Assembly: GCF_009764265.1 (NCBI RefSeq)
Contig: NZ_RWIR01000035.1
Span: 62,001-126,000, forward strand
Direction of reading: 5' to 3'
DNA from: Pseudomonas sp. PB101
GTDB lineage: Bacteria > Pseudomonadota > Gammaproteobacteria > Pseudomonadales > Pseudomonadaceae
Length of the DNA: 64,000 nucleotides
Of the stretch, positions 43,432-52,628 are shown piece by piece. The position numbers and the translations under genes are program-made. The notes below the pieces were generated by a model. It had not been told where the DNA came from and searched no databases. It was given only the letters and a program-made list of their open reading frames with translations. The stretch's first letter is position 1, and each line of letters begins with the position of its first letter.

Positions 43432-44853
43432 ATGCACAGCCCTAGAACGCTCTACCAGAAACACATCGACAGTCACACGGTCTGCGCCCTCGACGATCAG
43501 GGCCATGTGCTGCTGTACATCGACCGCCAGGTCGCCAACGAATACACCAGCCCGCAAGCCTTCAGCGGCCTGCGCGAAGCGGGCCGCAAGGCGTGGCGTC
43601 CGGGGGCGACGCTGGCGGTCGTCGACCACGTCAACCCGACGGCACCGACGCGCATTGCCGCCATGCCGGATGCCGGGGGCGCCCTCCAGGTGTCCTACTT
43701 CGAAGAAAACTGCCGCGACTTCGGCATCGAGCTGTTCGACGTGCTGGACAAGCGCCAGGGCATCGAGCACGTCGTGGCCCCCGAGCAAGGCTTTATCCTG
43801 CCCGGCATGGTCGTGGCCGCCGGCGACAGCCACACCACCACCTACGGCGCCCTGGGTGCCTTCGGTTTCGGCATCGGCACCTCGGAAATCGAACACCTGC
43901 TGGCCTCGCAAACCCTGGTCTACAAGCGCCTGAAGAGCATGCGCGTAACGGTCAATGGCGTGCTCGGGGCCGGTGTGACGTCCAAGGACATCATCATGGC
44001 CCTGATCGAAAACATCGGCGCTTCCGGCGCCACCGGTTACGCCATCGAGTTCGCCGGCCAGGCTATCGACGCCCTCAGCGTCGAAGCGCGCATGACTATC
44101 TGCAACATGGCCGTCGAAGCCGGCGCCCGGGGCGCGTTCATGGCGCCCGATGACAAGGTCTTTGCCTATCTGCAACTCAAGCCCCGGGCCCCTCAGGGCC
44201 AACTGTGGGAACAGGCCGTCGCGAAATGGCGCGGCCTGCACAGCGATGAAGGTGCGGTGTTCGATCGCGAAGTCAGCCTGGATGTCGGGACCCTGGAACC
44301 CATGGTCACCTGGGGCACCAGCCCCGATCAGGCCGCACCGGTGGGCGGACAGGTACCGGACCCGGCCGCGCAGCCGGACCTGATCCTGCGCCAGGGCATG
44401 CAACGCGCCCTGAACTACATGGGTCTGGAACCGGGCATGCCTCTGCGCGATGTGGAGATCAGCCATGCCTTCATCGGTTCCTGCACCAATGCACGCATCG
44501 AAGACCTGCGCGATGTCGCCCGCGTCGTGCGCGGCAAACGGGTGGCGGCGCACGTGCGGGCGATGATCGTGCCCGGCTCGACGCTGGTGCGAAACCAGGC
44601 CGAAGACGAAGGGCTGGCGCAGATCTTCCTCGATGCCGGTTTTGAATGGCGCCAGTCCGGTTGCTCGATGTGCCTGGCCATGAATGACGATGTGCTCGCC
44701 CCCGGCGATCGCTGCGCTTCAAGCACCAATCGCAACTTCGAAGGACGCCAGGGCGCTGGCGCGCGCACCCACTTGATGAGTCCGGCCATGGTCGCCGCCG
44801 CGGCGATTACCGGGCACCTGACCGACGTGCGCACGTTCGCGCTGGAGGCTTGA
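43432..44853 (+). CDS. LeuC-like hydro-lyase large subunit (aconitase family)
   Basis: 473 residues from MHSPRTLYQKHIDSHTV; an ATG seven codons earlier lacks a ribosome-binding site. Aconitase-superfamily motifs: VAAGDSHTTTYGALGAFGFGIGTSEIEH, FIGSCTNARIEDL with the first Fe-S ligand Cys, and SGCSMCLAMNDD with the other two. LeuC of leucine synthesis is the nearest large family, but maleate hydratases and citraconate or dimethylmalate enzymes share the build. The neighbours (LysR and a 2-hydroxycarboxylate carrier) favour a catabolic role on an imported hydroxy acid. Confidence 0.85.
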   Translation: MHSPRTLYQKHIDSHTVCALDDQGHVLLYIDRQVANEYTSPQAFSGLREAGRKAWRPGATLAVVDHVNPTAPTRIAAMPDAGGALQVSYFEENCRDFGIELFDVLDKRQGIEHVVAPEQGFILPGMVVAAGDSHTTTYGALGAFGFGIGTSEIEHLLASQTLVYKRLKSMRVTVNGVLGAGVTSKDIIMALIENIGASGATGYAIEFAGQAIDALSVEARMTICNMAVEAGARGAFMAPDDKVFAYLQLKPRAPQGQLWEQAVAKWRGLHSDEGAVFDREVSLDVGTLEPMVTWGTSPDQAAPVGGQVPDPAAQPDLILRQGMQRALNYMGLEPGMPLRDVEISHAFIGSCTNARIEDLRDVARVVRGKRVAAHVRAMIVPGSTLVRNQAEDEGLAQIFLDAGFEWRQSGCSMCLAMNDDVLAPGDRCASSTNRNFEGRQGAGARTHLMSPAMVAAAAITGHLTDVRTFALEA

Positions 44854-44856
44854 ACC

Positions 44857-45465
44857 ATGCAACCTTTCACTCTCGTCAGCGGCAGTGCCGCCCCGCTTCT
44901 GGCCGCCAACATCGACACCGACGTGATCATGCCCAAGCAGTTCCTCAAAGGGATTGATCGCAAGGGCCTGGACAAGGGGCTGTTCTTTGACCTGAGGTTC
45001 CTGGCGTCCGGTGAGCCCAACCCCGGGTTCATCCTTAATCAACCGGCCTGGAGCGACGCCGCGTTTCTGCTGACGGGGCCGAATTTCGGTTGTGGTTCGA
45101 GCCGCGAACATGCGGTCTGGGGCCTGAAGCAAGTGGGCATCCGCGCACTGATCGGCACCAGTTTCGCCGGCATTTTCTACGATAACTGTCAGCGCAATGG
45201 CGTGTTGGCGATTCAGCTGACCGAGGACCAACTCAAGCAGATTGCCGCGTTGACCAGCAACCCGGCTACGGCTCGAATCAGCGTCAATCTGCCGGAGCAA
45301 ACCATTGAACTGGCGGACGGCAACGTAATCCCGTTCGAGATCGATCAACTGCGCAAGCAATCGTTGCTGCTGGGGCTGGATGCGATTGGCACGACGTTGC
45401 AACGGGCCGAGCAGATTCGCCAGTTCGAAACCCGGCACCTGGCGGATAACCCCTGGTTGGGCTGA
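44857..45465 (+). CDS. LeuD-like hydro-lyase small subunit
   Basis: 202 residues, the normal LeuD length. Conserved small-subunit motifs: NIDTDVIMPKQFLKGI, LTGPNFGCGSSREHAVWGLKQVGIRALIGTSFAGIFYDNC. It supplies the swivel domain that completes the active site of the LeuC-like partner, whose stop is 3 bp upstream. The two form one heterodimeric enzyme. Substrate as uncertain as for the large subunit. Confidence 0.88.
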   Translation: MQPFTLVSGSAAPLLAANIDTDVIMPKQFLKGIDRKGLDKGLFFDLRFLASGEPNPGFILNQPAWSDAAFLLTGPNFGCGSSREHAVWGLKQVGIRALIGTSFAGIFYDNCQRNGVLAIQLTEDQLKQIAALTSNPATARISVNLPEQTIELADGNVIPFEIDQLRKQSLLLGLDAIGTTLQRAEQIRQFETRHLADNPWLG

Positions 45466-45504
45466 CGGAAAAACCTCTGGCTGTGGCTGTTGCGTCAATG
45501 ATTT

Positions 45505-45605
45505 TGTAGGAGCGAGCCTGCTCGCGATGGACTCAAGGGCGCCGCGTTTAACCAGTTAGCACGCGTTTTCGTTGACGACCATCGCGAGCAGGCTCGCTCC
45601 TACAG
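45505..45605. repeat. REPIN
   Basis: TGTAGGAGCGAGCCTGCTCG to CGAGCAGGCTCGCTCCTACA. The inner spacer (GATGGACTCAAGGGCGCCGC to GTTGACGACCATCG) belongs to the same family as the REPIN at 19634. Confidence 0.88.
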
Positions 45606-45625
45606 AGGATCAAGGCGTCGGTGGT

Positions 45626-46543
45626 TTATTCAACCGAGAGGTGACGAAAGTATTCTTCGAGAAACTCCACGCAAACCCGCAGCTTGGCCGATTGGCTCAG
45701 CCGCGTCGGGTACACGGCCCACACGTTGGCGCTCTGGGTGTACTCATGCAGCACTTGCACCAGCCGCCCCTGCTCGAGCATCGGCTTCACGTCCCACATC
45801 GAGCGCAACAGAATCCCGCCGCCACTCAAAGCCCACTGCAACACGATCTCACCGTTGTTGGACGATAACGGCCCGCTGACACGCACCGACTCTTCCTGCC
45901 CGCCCTTCGTCAGGCTCCACACGCCGAACGCGTTGTTGCGCTCCTTGAGCACCAGGCAATCGTGGTCTTTCAAGTCCGCCAGCGATTGCGGTACACCGCG
46001 CCGTTGCAGATACTCGGGCGTGGCACACAGCACCCGCCGGTTGCTCACCAGTTTGCGCCCCAGGTGCTGGCCCGGCAGGTCATCCCCCACGCGAATTTCC
46101 AGGTCGAAACCCTCGCCGACGATGTCGACCACTCGATCGAACACGTCCAGGCGCAGCTCGAGCTTGGGGTAGGTTTGCGACAGCTCGCAGATCGCCGGTG
46201 CCACATGGTTGCGGCCAAAGCCGAAGCTGCTGCAGATGTGCAACGAACCCATCGGCTGTTGCCGCGCCTCGGATATTTCGCTGACGAAGTCATCGAAGTC
46301 GCCGAGCAGTTTCTCCGCCCATACCCGTACCCGCTCACCGTCGTCGGTCAGCGCGATGCGCCTTGTCGTGCGGTGCAGCAGGCGCGTCGAGAGCGTGGTT
46401 TCCAGCACGGAAATGCGCTTGCTGATGTAGGCCGGCGAATACCCCAGCTCCTCGGCGGCACTGGCGAAGCCGTTTTTGCGCACCACGGTGAGGAAAACCT
46501 TGAGGTCTTCCGGCAAGGGAAACTGATCACGATTCGTGTTCAT
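45626..46543 (-). CDS. LysR-family regulator (DmlR-like)
   Basis: 305 residues from MNTNRDQFPLPEDLKVFLTVVRKNG. HTH FASAAEELGYSPAYISKRISVLE, then an effector domain with GSLHICSSFGFGRNHVAPAI and CATPEYLQRRGVP. The sequence resembles E. coli DmlR, which activates D-malate use. It is divergent from the 2-hydroxycarboxylate transporter gene (129 bp) and adjacent to the LeuCD-like pair, so a hydroxy-dicarboxylate inducer is likely. GAGGCTT lies just before the ATG. Confidence 0.9.
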   Translation of the reverse strand: MNTNRDQFPLPEDLKVFLTVVRKNGFASAAEELGYSPAYISKRISVLETTLSTRLLHRTTRRIALTDDGERVRVWAEKLLGDFDDFVSEISEARQQPMGSLHICSSFGFGRNHVAPAICELSQTYPKLELRLDVFDRVVDIVGEGFDLEIRVGDDLPGQHLGRKLVSNRRVLCATPEYLQRRGVPQSLADLKDHDCLVLKERNNAFGVWSLTKGGQEESVRVSGPLSSNNGEIVLQWALSGGGILLRSMWDVKPMLEQGRLVQVLHEYTQSANVWAVYPTRLSQSAKLRVCVEFLEEYFRHLSVE

Positions 46544-46672
46544 AAGCCTCATACTTTCGCTGTTTATTGCGTTATTTGCGAAGGATACCATCGATCTACC
46601 GAGTGGCAATCCATCCCCGGTGAGCCGTGGTTTCTGCATCCTCGATAAAAACAAGCATGAGGAAAGCGCAAC

Positions 46673-48010
46673 ATGAACAAGCCCTATGAGCAAACCCTTA
46701 ACGCCCCCGACGGCGGTTTCGTGCAACGCCTGCGCAACCTGTGCGCCTACGAAATCGGCGTCATCCCGCTGCCGGTATTCCTTGGCATCGCCCTGATTGT
46801 CTTTCTCTCCGCGCACCTGGGCTTCCTGCCCAAGAACATGATCGGCGGACTCGCCGTGATCATGACCATGGGCGTGTTCTTCGGCCAGATGGGCTCGCGC
46901 CTGCCGATCCTCAAGGAAATCGGTGGCGGCGCCATCCTGTGCCTGATGCTGCCGTCGATCCTGGTGTTCTACGGCTTCTTCGGACCGGCGACGATCGACG
47001 CGACCAAAATGCTCATGAAGGACGCCAACTTCTTGTACTTCGTCATCGCCAGCCTGGTGGTCGGCAGCATTCTGGGCATGAGTCGCTTCATTCTGGTCCA
47101 GGGCATGATCAGGATGTTCATCCCCCTGCTGGTCGGCACCCTGGCGGCCGTCGCCAGCGGATTGATCGTCGGCAAACTGGTCGGCTACAGCTTCCACCAC
47201 ACGTTCTTCTTCATCATCGTGCCGATCATTGGCGGCGGGATCGGCGAAGGCATCCTGCCCCTGTCGCTGGCTTACTCGGCGATCCTCGGCGGCACGCCGG
47301 ATATCTACGTGGCGCAACTGGCACCGGCGGCGGTGGTCGGCAATATCGTGGCGATCATCTGCGCCGGCTTTCTCGCTCGCCTGGCGCTGAAACGCCCGAG
47401 CATCAATGGCGAAGGTGCGCTGATCCGCGCCAGGGACGAGAACGATAAATTCAAGGTCAAGGAAGACACCGGCTCCCTTGTCGACTTCCGCGTCATGGGC
47501 GCCGGCGTGCTGCTGATCTGCGCGTTTTTCGTCCTCGGCGGCCTGCTGGAAAAAGTCGTGGGCATTCCCGGCCCGGTGATGATGATTCTCGCGGCGGTGC
47601 TGTTCAAGTACGCCCGGGTGCTGCCGGAAAAACTCGAGAAAGGCGCCAACACCTTCTACAAACTGGTGTCCGCCGCCTTCATCTGGCCGGTGATGATCGG
47701 CCTGGGCATGCTCTACGTGCCACTGGACAGCGTGGTCAAAGTGTTCTCGGTCGGCTATGTGCTGGTCTGCGTCTCGGTGGTGGTGTCGATGACCGTGGCC
47801 GGTTTCTTCATCGGCAACCTGATGAAGATGTACCCCATCGAATCGGCCATCGTCACCTGCTGCCACAGCGGCCTGGGCGGCACCGGCGACGTGGCGATCC
47901 TCTCGGCGTCGAACCGCATGTCGCTGATGCCGTTCGCGCAGATTTCCACGCGGATCGGCGGAGCTTCGACGGTGATTCTGGCGACGATCCTGTTGCGCCT
48001 GTTTGTCTGA
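46673..48010 (+). CDS. 2-hydroxycarboxylate transporter (2HCT family)
   Basis: 445 residues, about 11 membrane helices. The two re-entrant-loop signatures of the 2HCT family are visible: PIIGGGIGEGILPLSLAYS in the first half and CCHSGLGGTGDVAILSASNRM in the second. CitS, CitP and MleP of this family carry citrate, malate, lactate or citramalate by sodium or proton symport or by exchange. A divergent DmlR-like regulator and the nearby LeuCD-like enzyme suggest a 2-hydroxy di- or tricarboxylate substrate. AGGAAAGCGCAAC precedes the ATG. Confidence 0.93.
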   Translation: MNKPYEQTLNAPDGGFVQRLRNLCAYEIGVIPLPVFLGIALIVFLSAHLGFLPKNMIGGLAVIMTMGVFFGQMGSRLPILKEIGGGAILCLMLPSILVFYGFFGPATIDATKMLMKDANFLYFVIASLVVGSILGMSRFILVQGMIRMFIPLLVGTLAAVASGLIVGKLVGYSFHHTFFFIIVPIIGGGIGEGILPLSLAYSAILGGTPDIYVAQLAPAAVVGNIVAIICAGFLARLALKRPSINGEGALIRARDENDKFKVKEDTGSLVDFRVMGAGVLLICAFFVLGGLLEKVVGIPGPVMMILAAVLFKYARVLPEKLEKGANTFYKLVSAAFIWPVMIGLGMLYVPLDSVVKVFSVGYVLVCVSVVVSMTVAGFFIGNLMKMYPIESAIVTCCHSGLGGTGDVAILSASNRMSLMPFAQISTRIGGASTVILATILLRLFV

Positions 48011-48028
48011 AGCTCTCAACACACAAAC

Positions 48029-48060
48029 CCTGTGGGAGCGAGCTTGCTCGCTCCCACGGG
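48029..48060. repeat. REP-type hairpin
   Basis: GTGGGAGCGAGC / GCTCGCTCCCAC, a 12-bp perfect stem with a TT loop, about 20 bp after the transporter stop. Confidence 0.8.
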
Positions 48061-48091
48061 ACGTGCGGTGCCCAAACTATTAGCTGAACAG

Positions 48092-48117
48092 AACACCGGC
48101 CCCGTGCCGGTGTTTTG
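48092..48117 (+). terminator. Rho-independent terminator
   Basis: AACACCGGC / GCCGGTGTT with a CCCGT loop followed by TT. It ends the 2HCT transporter transcript. Confidence 0.8.
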
Positions 48118-48233
48118 CATTGTGAGGCCGTTATCGGCCCAGCCGATTCAAACCTGCGAATTATCGATTTGTGCAGGAGTCCGGGTACCGCGAGCATGGC
48201 GTCACTTCCAACAACAAAAACCAAGGACCCGCC

Positions 48234-49325
48234 ATGACCGCCCGATTTCACAACCCGGTTGATACCCGTTTCGGCTGGGGCAGCCTGCAAGAACTTGCCG
48301 CCATCACCGAACACCAGAACGTTGCCCTAGTGACCTTTCCCGAAGCCCGTGGCCTGGGGCTGGTGGATCGCCTTCAAGCACTGCTGGGCGAACGGCTGGT
48401 CTACGTGATCGAGGATGTCCAGCCCAACCCCGATGTGGCGCAACTTCGCGCGACCTATGAACGCTTCTGGCAGGAGGCCGGCGATTGCCATACGGTGATT
48501 GCCGTCGGTGGCGGCAGTGCCATCGACACCGCCAAGGCGCTGATTGTCGGTACCGAGTCGGGGCACTTCGATGAGCTGCTGGCATTGCTGGCAAGCGGCA
48601 AACCCTTTGTTCCGGCACGCAGCAAACAGTTGATCGCGGCGCCGACCACGGCGGGCACCGGCAGTGAAGTCACGCCTTGGGCGACGATCTGGGACGCGAG
48701 CAACCACAAGAAGTATTCCCTGCACCTGGAATGCACCTGGCCAAAAGTGGCGATCATCGATCCGCAACTGATGCTCACGGTGCCGGCCGGCGTCACCGTG
48801 TCCACCGGGCTGGACGCCCTGTCCCACGCGCTGGAGTCGATCTGGAACATCAACGCCAATCCGCTTTCCGACACCTTCGCCATCTCTGCCATCGAAGACA
48901 TCCTCGAATGCCTGCCGTTGCTGCGCCGAGACCTGTCCAGCCAGGAACTGCGTTCACGGATGGCCCTGGCCGCACTCAAGGCCGGCATGGCGTTCTCCAA
49001 CACCAAGACCGCACTGGCCCATTCCATTTCCTACGAGATGACCTTGCACTACGGCTTGCCCCACGGCATTGCCTGCTCCTTCACCCTGCCACTGGTGTTG
49101 GGCCTTGCCTGGGGCCACGACGAGACACGCGACAAGACCCTGCAGCGGGTTTTCGGACCTGACCTGGACAAGGCCCAGGCCCGCTTGCGCGCCTTCCTGC
49201 ACAGCCTGGATGTGAAAACCGAGTTCGCCGACTACGGCGTGTCGGCCGAAGAGGCCCAAACCATGATCGATTTCGCCCTGCAAGGCGCACGCGGCAAGAA
49301 CTTCATCGGCGCACGAGCGGCCTAG
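48234..49325 (+). CDS. Phosphonate-associated iron-containing alcohol dehydrogenase
   Basis: 363 residues from the ATG after AAGGACCCGCC. Family-III (Fe-dependent) alcohol dehydrogenase: nucleotide motif VIAVGGGSAIDTAKAL, AAPTTAGTGSEVTPWATIW, metal-ligand region STGLDALSHALESIW and HYGLPHGIACSF. A recognised subfamily of these enzymes sits in phosphonate gene clusters, and the sequence and neighbours (LysR, phnX) fit it. A plausible reaction is interconversion of 2-hydroxyethylphosphonate and phosphonoacetaldehyde, feeding PhnX; this is inference from context. Confidence 0.85.
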   Translation: MTARFHNPVDTRFGWGSLQELAAITEHQNVALVTFPEARGLGLVDRLQALLGERLVYVIEDVQPNPDVAQLRATYERFWQEAGDCHTVIAVGGGSAIDTAKALIVGTESGHFDELLALLASGKPFVPARSKQLIAAPTTAGTGSEVTPWATIWDASNHKKYSLHLECTWPKVAIIDPQLMLTVPAGVTVSTGLDALSHALESIWNINANPLSDTFAISAIEDILECLPLLRRDLSSQELRSRMALAALKAGMAFSNTKTALAHSISYEMTLHYGLPHGIACSFTLPLVLGLAWGHDETRDKTLQRVFGPDLDKAQARLRAFLHSLDVKTEFADYGVSAEEAQTMIDFALQGARGKNFIGARAA

Positions 49326-49407
49326 GGCTCCCCAGCCCCCAAGACACTACACTGCCAGCGGCGTAACGAGCCGCGACGATTTCCTGCAGCACCTGAAAAA
49401 GAGTGCA

Positions 49408-49429
49408 CCCTGCGATGCAACTCGCAGGG
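49408..49429 (+). other. Leader hairpin before the MFS transporter
   Basis: CCCTGCGA / TCGCAGGG with a 6-nt loop, 26 bp upstream of the transporter start. No T-run; function unknown. Confidence 0.4.
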
Positions 49430-49454
49430 AACGAACAAGAATAAGGAAAAGATC

Positions 49455-50750
49455 ATGAATCGTGCCCAAACCATGCCAGGTCTCGCCGTACACACCGCAT
49501 CGTTTCGTGTCGCCCAGTGGCGCATGCTGCTGGCAGCCATGTTTTGCTATCTGTTTTTCTATACCGGGCGACAAACGTTCGGTTTCGCCATCCCGGGTAT
49601 CCAGGCCGAGTTCGGCTTTACCAAGGAACACCTTGGGTGGGCATCAGCCGCCATGCTTTGGGCTTATGCCATCGGCCAAGCCATCAACGGTAACCTTGCC
49701 GACAAGTTTGGTGGCCGCCGCATCATGACCGCCGGTGCCGTGCTGTCCTGCGCCGCCAACTGGGTGACCAGCTTCGCCAGTAATTTTGCCGCGCTCATCC
49801 TGCCCTGGGGCATCAACGGCTACTTTCAGGCTTTGGGGTGGGCGCCGGGCAGTCGGCTGATCTCCAATTGGTGGAGTGCCGGCGAGCGTGGCAAGGTGTA
49901 TGGCTTATACGTGTTCGCCGCCGGTTGCGCCTCGGTCCTTTCTTACGTGACCTCGATCGTGGTGCTTGAGGTGATGCATCTGGAATGGCGCTGGATCTTC
50001 CGCCTGCCCGTGCTGCTCATGCTGGCGGGCGGCATCATCTTTTACCTGGTGGCCCGCGAACGTCCGCAAGACCTGGGTTTCGAACCGCTTGCCGATACCG
50101 GCGTGGCCAACGCCGAGGACAAAAGCCATGAAGTGGCCCATGGCGAAGTCGAAACCTCCGCCCAGCGCTACAAAGCGGTCCTGAAAAACTTCCGCCTGAT
50201 CATCGCCGCCGTGTCCCTGGGTTTCCAGAACGCCGCCCGCTACGGTTTGATCGTCTGGGTGCCGGTGCACTTCCTGGGAGCCAACTGGAAAAGCGGCGAC
50301 AGCATGATCGATCCGAAATGGATCACCGTGGCCCTTCCCGTCGGCATGGCCATCGGCGCCCTGAGCAACGGCTGGATCTCCGACAAGCTGTTCGGCTCCA
50401 AACGCTACCTGGCGATCATGCTCTACATGTTCCTCGGCGCGGCGACCAGTTTGTGGATGTGGACCCTTGCCCCCCACAGCGCGACCGGCCTGATTGCCCT
50501 GTTTCTCTGCGGCTTCTTCGTCTACGGCCCGGCTTCCAGCTTCTGGGCGTTGTGCCCGGACCTGGTGGGTGCCAAGCGTGCGGGCACGGCGACTGGCGTG
50601 ATGAACTTCTCGTCCTACCTGTTCGCCGGCCTGGCGGAACCGCTGATCGGCAGTATGCTCGACAGTACCGGCAACACCTCGCTGATCTTCATCGTGGTCA
50701 CCAGCGCCTGCCTGTGCAGTGCGGTGGTCGCGTTGTTCATCAGGCGTTGA
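49455..50750 (+). CDS. OPA-type MFS transporter (probable phosphonate uptake)
   Basis: 431 residues, 12 membrane helices. FYTGRQTFGFAIPGIQAEFGFTKEHLGWASAAMLWAYAIGQ with NLADKFGGRR, and WAPGSRLISNWWSAGERGKVYGLY, are typical of the organophosphate:phosphate antiporter group (GlpT/UhpT-like). Position between the Fe-ADH and LysR/phnX genes makes a phosphonate such as 2-aminoethyl- or 2-hydroxyethylphosphonate the likely substrate, which is inference. AATAAGGAAAAGATC precedes the ATG. Confidence 0.85.
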   Translation: MNRAQTMPGLAVHTASFRVAQWRMLLAAMFCYLFFYTGRQTFGFAIPGIQAEFGFTKEHLGWASAAMLWAYAIGQAINGNLADKFGGRRIMTAGAVLSCAANWVTSFASNFAALILPWGINGYFQALGWAPGSRLISNWWSAGERGKVYGLYVFAAGCASVLSYVTSIVVLEVMHLEWRWIFRLPVLLMLAGGIIFYLVARERPQDLGFEPLADTGVANAEDKSHEVAHGEVETSAQRYKAVLKNFRLIIAAVSLGFQNAARYGLIVWVPVHFLGANWKSGDSMIDPKWITVALPVGMAIGALSNGWISDKLFGSKRYLAIMLYMFLGAATSLWMWTLAPHSATGLIALFLCGFFVYGPASSFWALCPDLVGAKRAGTATGVMNFSSYLFAGLAEPLIGSMLDSTGNTSLIFIVVTSACLCSAVVALFIRR

Positions 50751-50803
50751 GCGCCCGGCCAGGCAGGTTGAATCGAGACAACGGCTGAGGAACAGGATCG
50801 CCT

Positions 50804-51676
50804 ATGTACCAGTACCACAAGTGGCTACGTTCATTTCATGCGGTGGCCAAGACCGGCAGCTTCACCCTCGCCGCCGAGTACCTGAGCGTCGGCCAGCCCA
50901 CTGTCAGTGAGCAGGTCAATGCGCTGGAGAAGAAGTTTTCCGTGGAGCTGTTCCACCGCCGTGGCCGCTTCATCGAAATGAGCGCGGCGGGCCACCAACT
51001 GTATTCGATCACCCAAGGCCTGTTCGGCCAGGAGGATGAAGCCGTGCAACTGCTGCAGAGTTTCAAGCAACGCAAGACCGGCATGCTGCGCCTGGGCGCA
51101 GTGTCGCCGCCGATTGCGATGAACCTGACCTACGAACTGATGCAGCGCCACCCGGACATCGAACTGGAAACTTCGTTTTCACCGGAAAAAGAGACCCTGG
51201 ATCGCCTGTTCAATTTCGACATCGACGTGGCGATCCTCGCTCTCTCCGAGTTCGACCAACGCTTCGACACCCAGCTGTACCGGCGCTACCCGATCATCGC
51301 CGTGGTTCGGGATGACCATCCCTGGGCCAGCCAAAAAGAAGTGCACGTCGAACAGATCAGCGAAGAAAAATGGGTCATGCGCGAGAAAAGCTCGCGCACC
51401 CGCCAACTGGTGGAGGAACGCTGCAAACAGCTCGGCGTGGCCCTGAACTGCGTCATGCAGTTGAACAGCCGCGAAGCCATCGTCCATGCCATCGCCAAGG
51501 GCATCGGCATCGGTTTCGTCTCGGCGGTCGAATACGCCGAAACCCCAGGCACCAAACCGATCACCTTCGTCAATCACCCGTTTTCCATCGACTACCACCT
51601 GTGCTGCCTGGGTATTCGCCGCAACCGGCCGATGATCGCGGAGCTGTTTGACTCGAGCCCGATTCCGGCCACCTGA
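50804..51676 (+). CDS. LysR-family regulator of phosphonate catabolism
   Basis: 290 residues. HTH WLRSFHAVAKTGSFTLAAEYLSVGQPTVSEQVNALEKKF; effector domain LRLGAVSPPIAMNLTYELMQRHP and HAIAKGIGIGFVSAVEYAE. It corresponds to the LysR type regularly found with aminoethylphosphonate genes. It is read in the same direction as the transporter (53 bp upstream) and phnX (91 bp downstream), an unusual co-directional position for a LysR gene that may make it part of the operon. Confidence 0.87.
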   Translation: MYQYHKWLRSFHAVAKTGSFTLAAEYLSVGQPTVSEQVNALEKKFSVELFHRRGRFIEMSAAGHQLYSITQGLFGQEDEAVQLLQSFKQRKTGMLRLGAVSPPIAMNLTYELMQRHPDIELETSFSPEKETLDRLFNFDIDVAILALSEFDQRFDTQLYRRYPIIAVVRDDHPWASQKEVHVEQISEEKWVMREKSSRTRQLVEERCKQLGVALNCVMQLNSREAIVHAIAKGIGIGFVSAVEYAETPGTKPITFVNHPFSIDYHLCCLGIRRNRPMIAELFDSSPIPAT

Positions 51677-51767
51677 TTTCGCCTGACCTTTAGCTTTAGC
51701 AATCCATGGGCCTACTTCCTGGCGACAGGAGGGACGGCCTGCCCACAACAAAAAATGGAGCACCACC

Positions 51768-52595
51768 ATGAACTACCAACAACCGACCCAACTGCAAGCC
51801 GTGGTCCTGGACTGGGCCGGCACCGTCGTCGACTTCGGTTCCTTCGCCCCCACGCAGATTTTCGTCGAGGCGTTTGCCGAGTTCGGCGTCGCCGTTTCGC
51901 TGGAAGAAGCGCGGGGCCCGATGGGCATGGGCAAGTGGGATCACATCCGCACCCTGTGCAACCAACCGCAGATCGCCGAACGCTATCGGGCAGTGTTCGA
52001 TCGACTGCCGACCGACGACGATGTCACCGCCCTCTACGAGCGCTTCATGCCCCTGCAGATCGAGAAAATCGCCCTGCACTCGGCGCTGATTCCGGGCGCG
52101 CTGAACACCATCGACGCCTTGCGCGACAAGGGCCTGAAGATCGGCTCCTGCTCCGGTTACCCGGCGGTGGTCATGGAAAAAGTGGTCGAGCTGGCGCGGC
52201 ACAATGGCTATGTCGCCGACCATGTGGTCGCCACCGATGAAGTGCCCAACGGCCGCCCCTACCCGGCCCAGGCCTTGGCTAACGTGATTGCCCTGGGCAT
52301 CAGCGACGTCGCCGCCTGCGTCAAGGTCGACGACACCTGGCCCGGCATTCTAGAAGGCCGCGCCGCCGGGATGTGGACAGTGGCGCTGACCTGCTCCGGC
52401 AATGCGTTGGGCTTGACCTACGAGCAATACAAGGCCCTGCCCTCTGACAGGCTGGACAGCGAGCGGGCGCGCATCGTCAAGATGTTCGAGGGCTCCCGCC
52501 CGCACTACCTGATCGACACCATCGTCGATCTGCCGGCGGTCATCGAAGACATCAATGCCCGCCTGGCGCGGGGTGAAACACCGCAAGGTTCCTGA
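51768..52595 (+). CDS. phnX: Phosphonoacetaldehyde hydrolase (phosphonatase)
   Basis: 275 residues. HAD-superfamily enzyme with nucleophile Asp15 in [11 protein letters not shown]. The cap-domain lysine that forms the Schiff base with substrate is Lys56 in [11 protein letters not shown]. Further motifs are [16 protein letters not shown] and [23 protein letters not shown]. It splits phosphonoacetaldehyde into acetaldehyde and phosphate. The usual partner PhnW, the aminoethylphosphonate transaminase, is not in this window. GGAGCACCACC precedes the ATG. Confidence 0.95.
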   Translation: MNYQQPTQLQAVVLDWAGTVVDFGSFAPTQIFVEAFAEFGVAVSLEEARGPMGMGKWDHIRTLCNQPQIAERYRAVFDRLPTDDDVTALYERFMPLQIEKIALHSALIPGALNTIDALRDKGLKIGSCSGYPAVVMEKVVELARHNGYVADHVVATDEVPNGRPYPAQALANVIALGISDVAACVKVDDTWPGILEGRAAGMWTVALTCSGNALGLTYEQYKALPSDRLDSERARIVKMFEGSRPHYLIDTIVDLPAVIEDINARLARGETPQGS

Positions 52596-52628
52596 GCCGT
52601 CAAGCGGCCGTCCCGCGGGCGGCCGCCA

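Noticed and set aside
45626..48022. A 798-codon minus-strand frame that fuses the DmlR-like LysR protein to a long N-terminal extension antisense to the 2HCT transporter.
   Set aside because: The extension is His/Gln/Asp/Arg-rich low-complexity sequence, the typical mirror of a GC-rich membrane-protein gene. The LysR start at 46543 gives a complete, normal-length protein.
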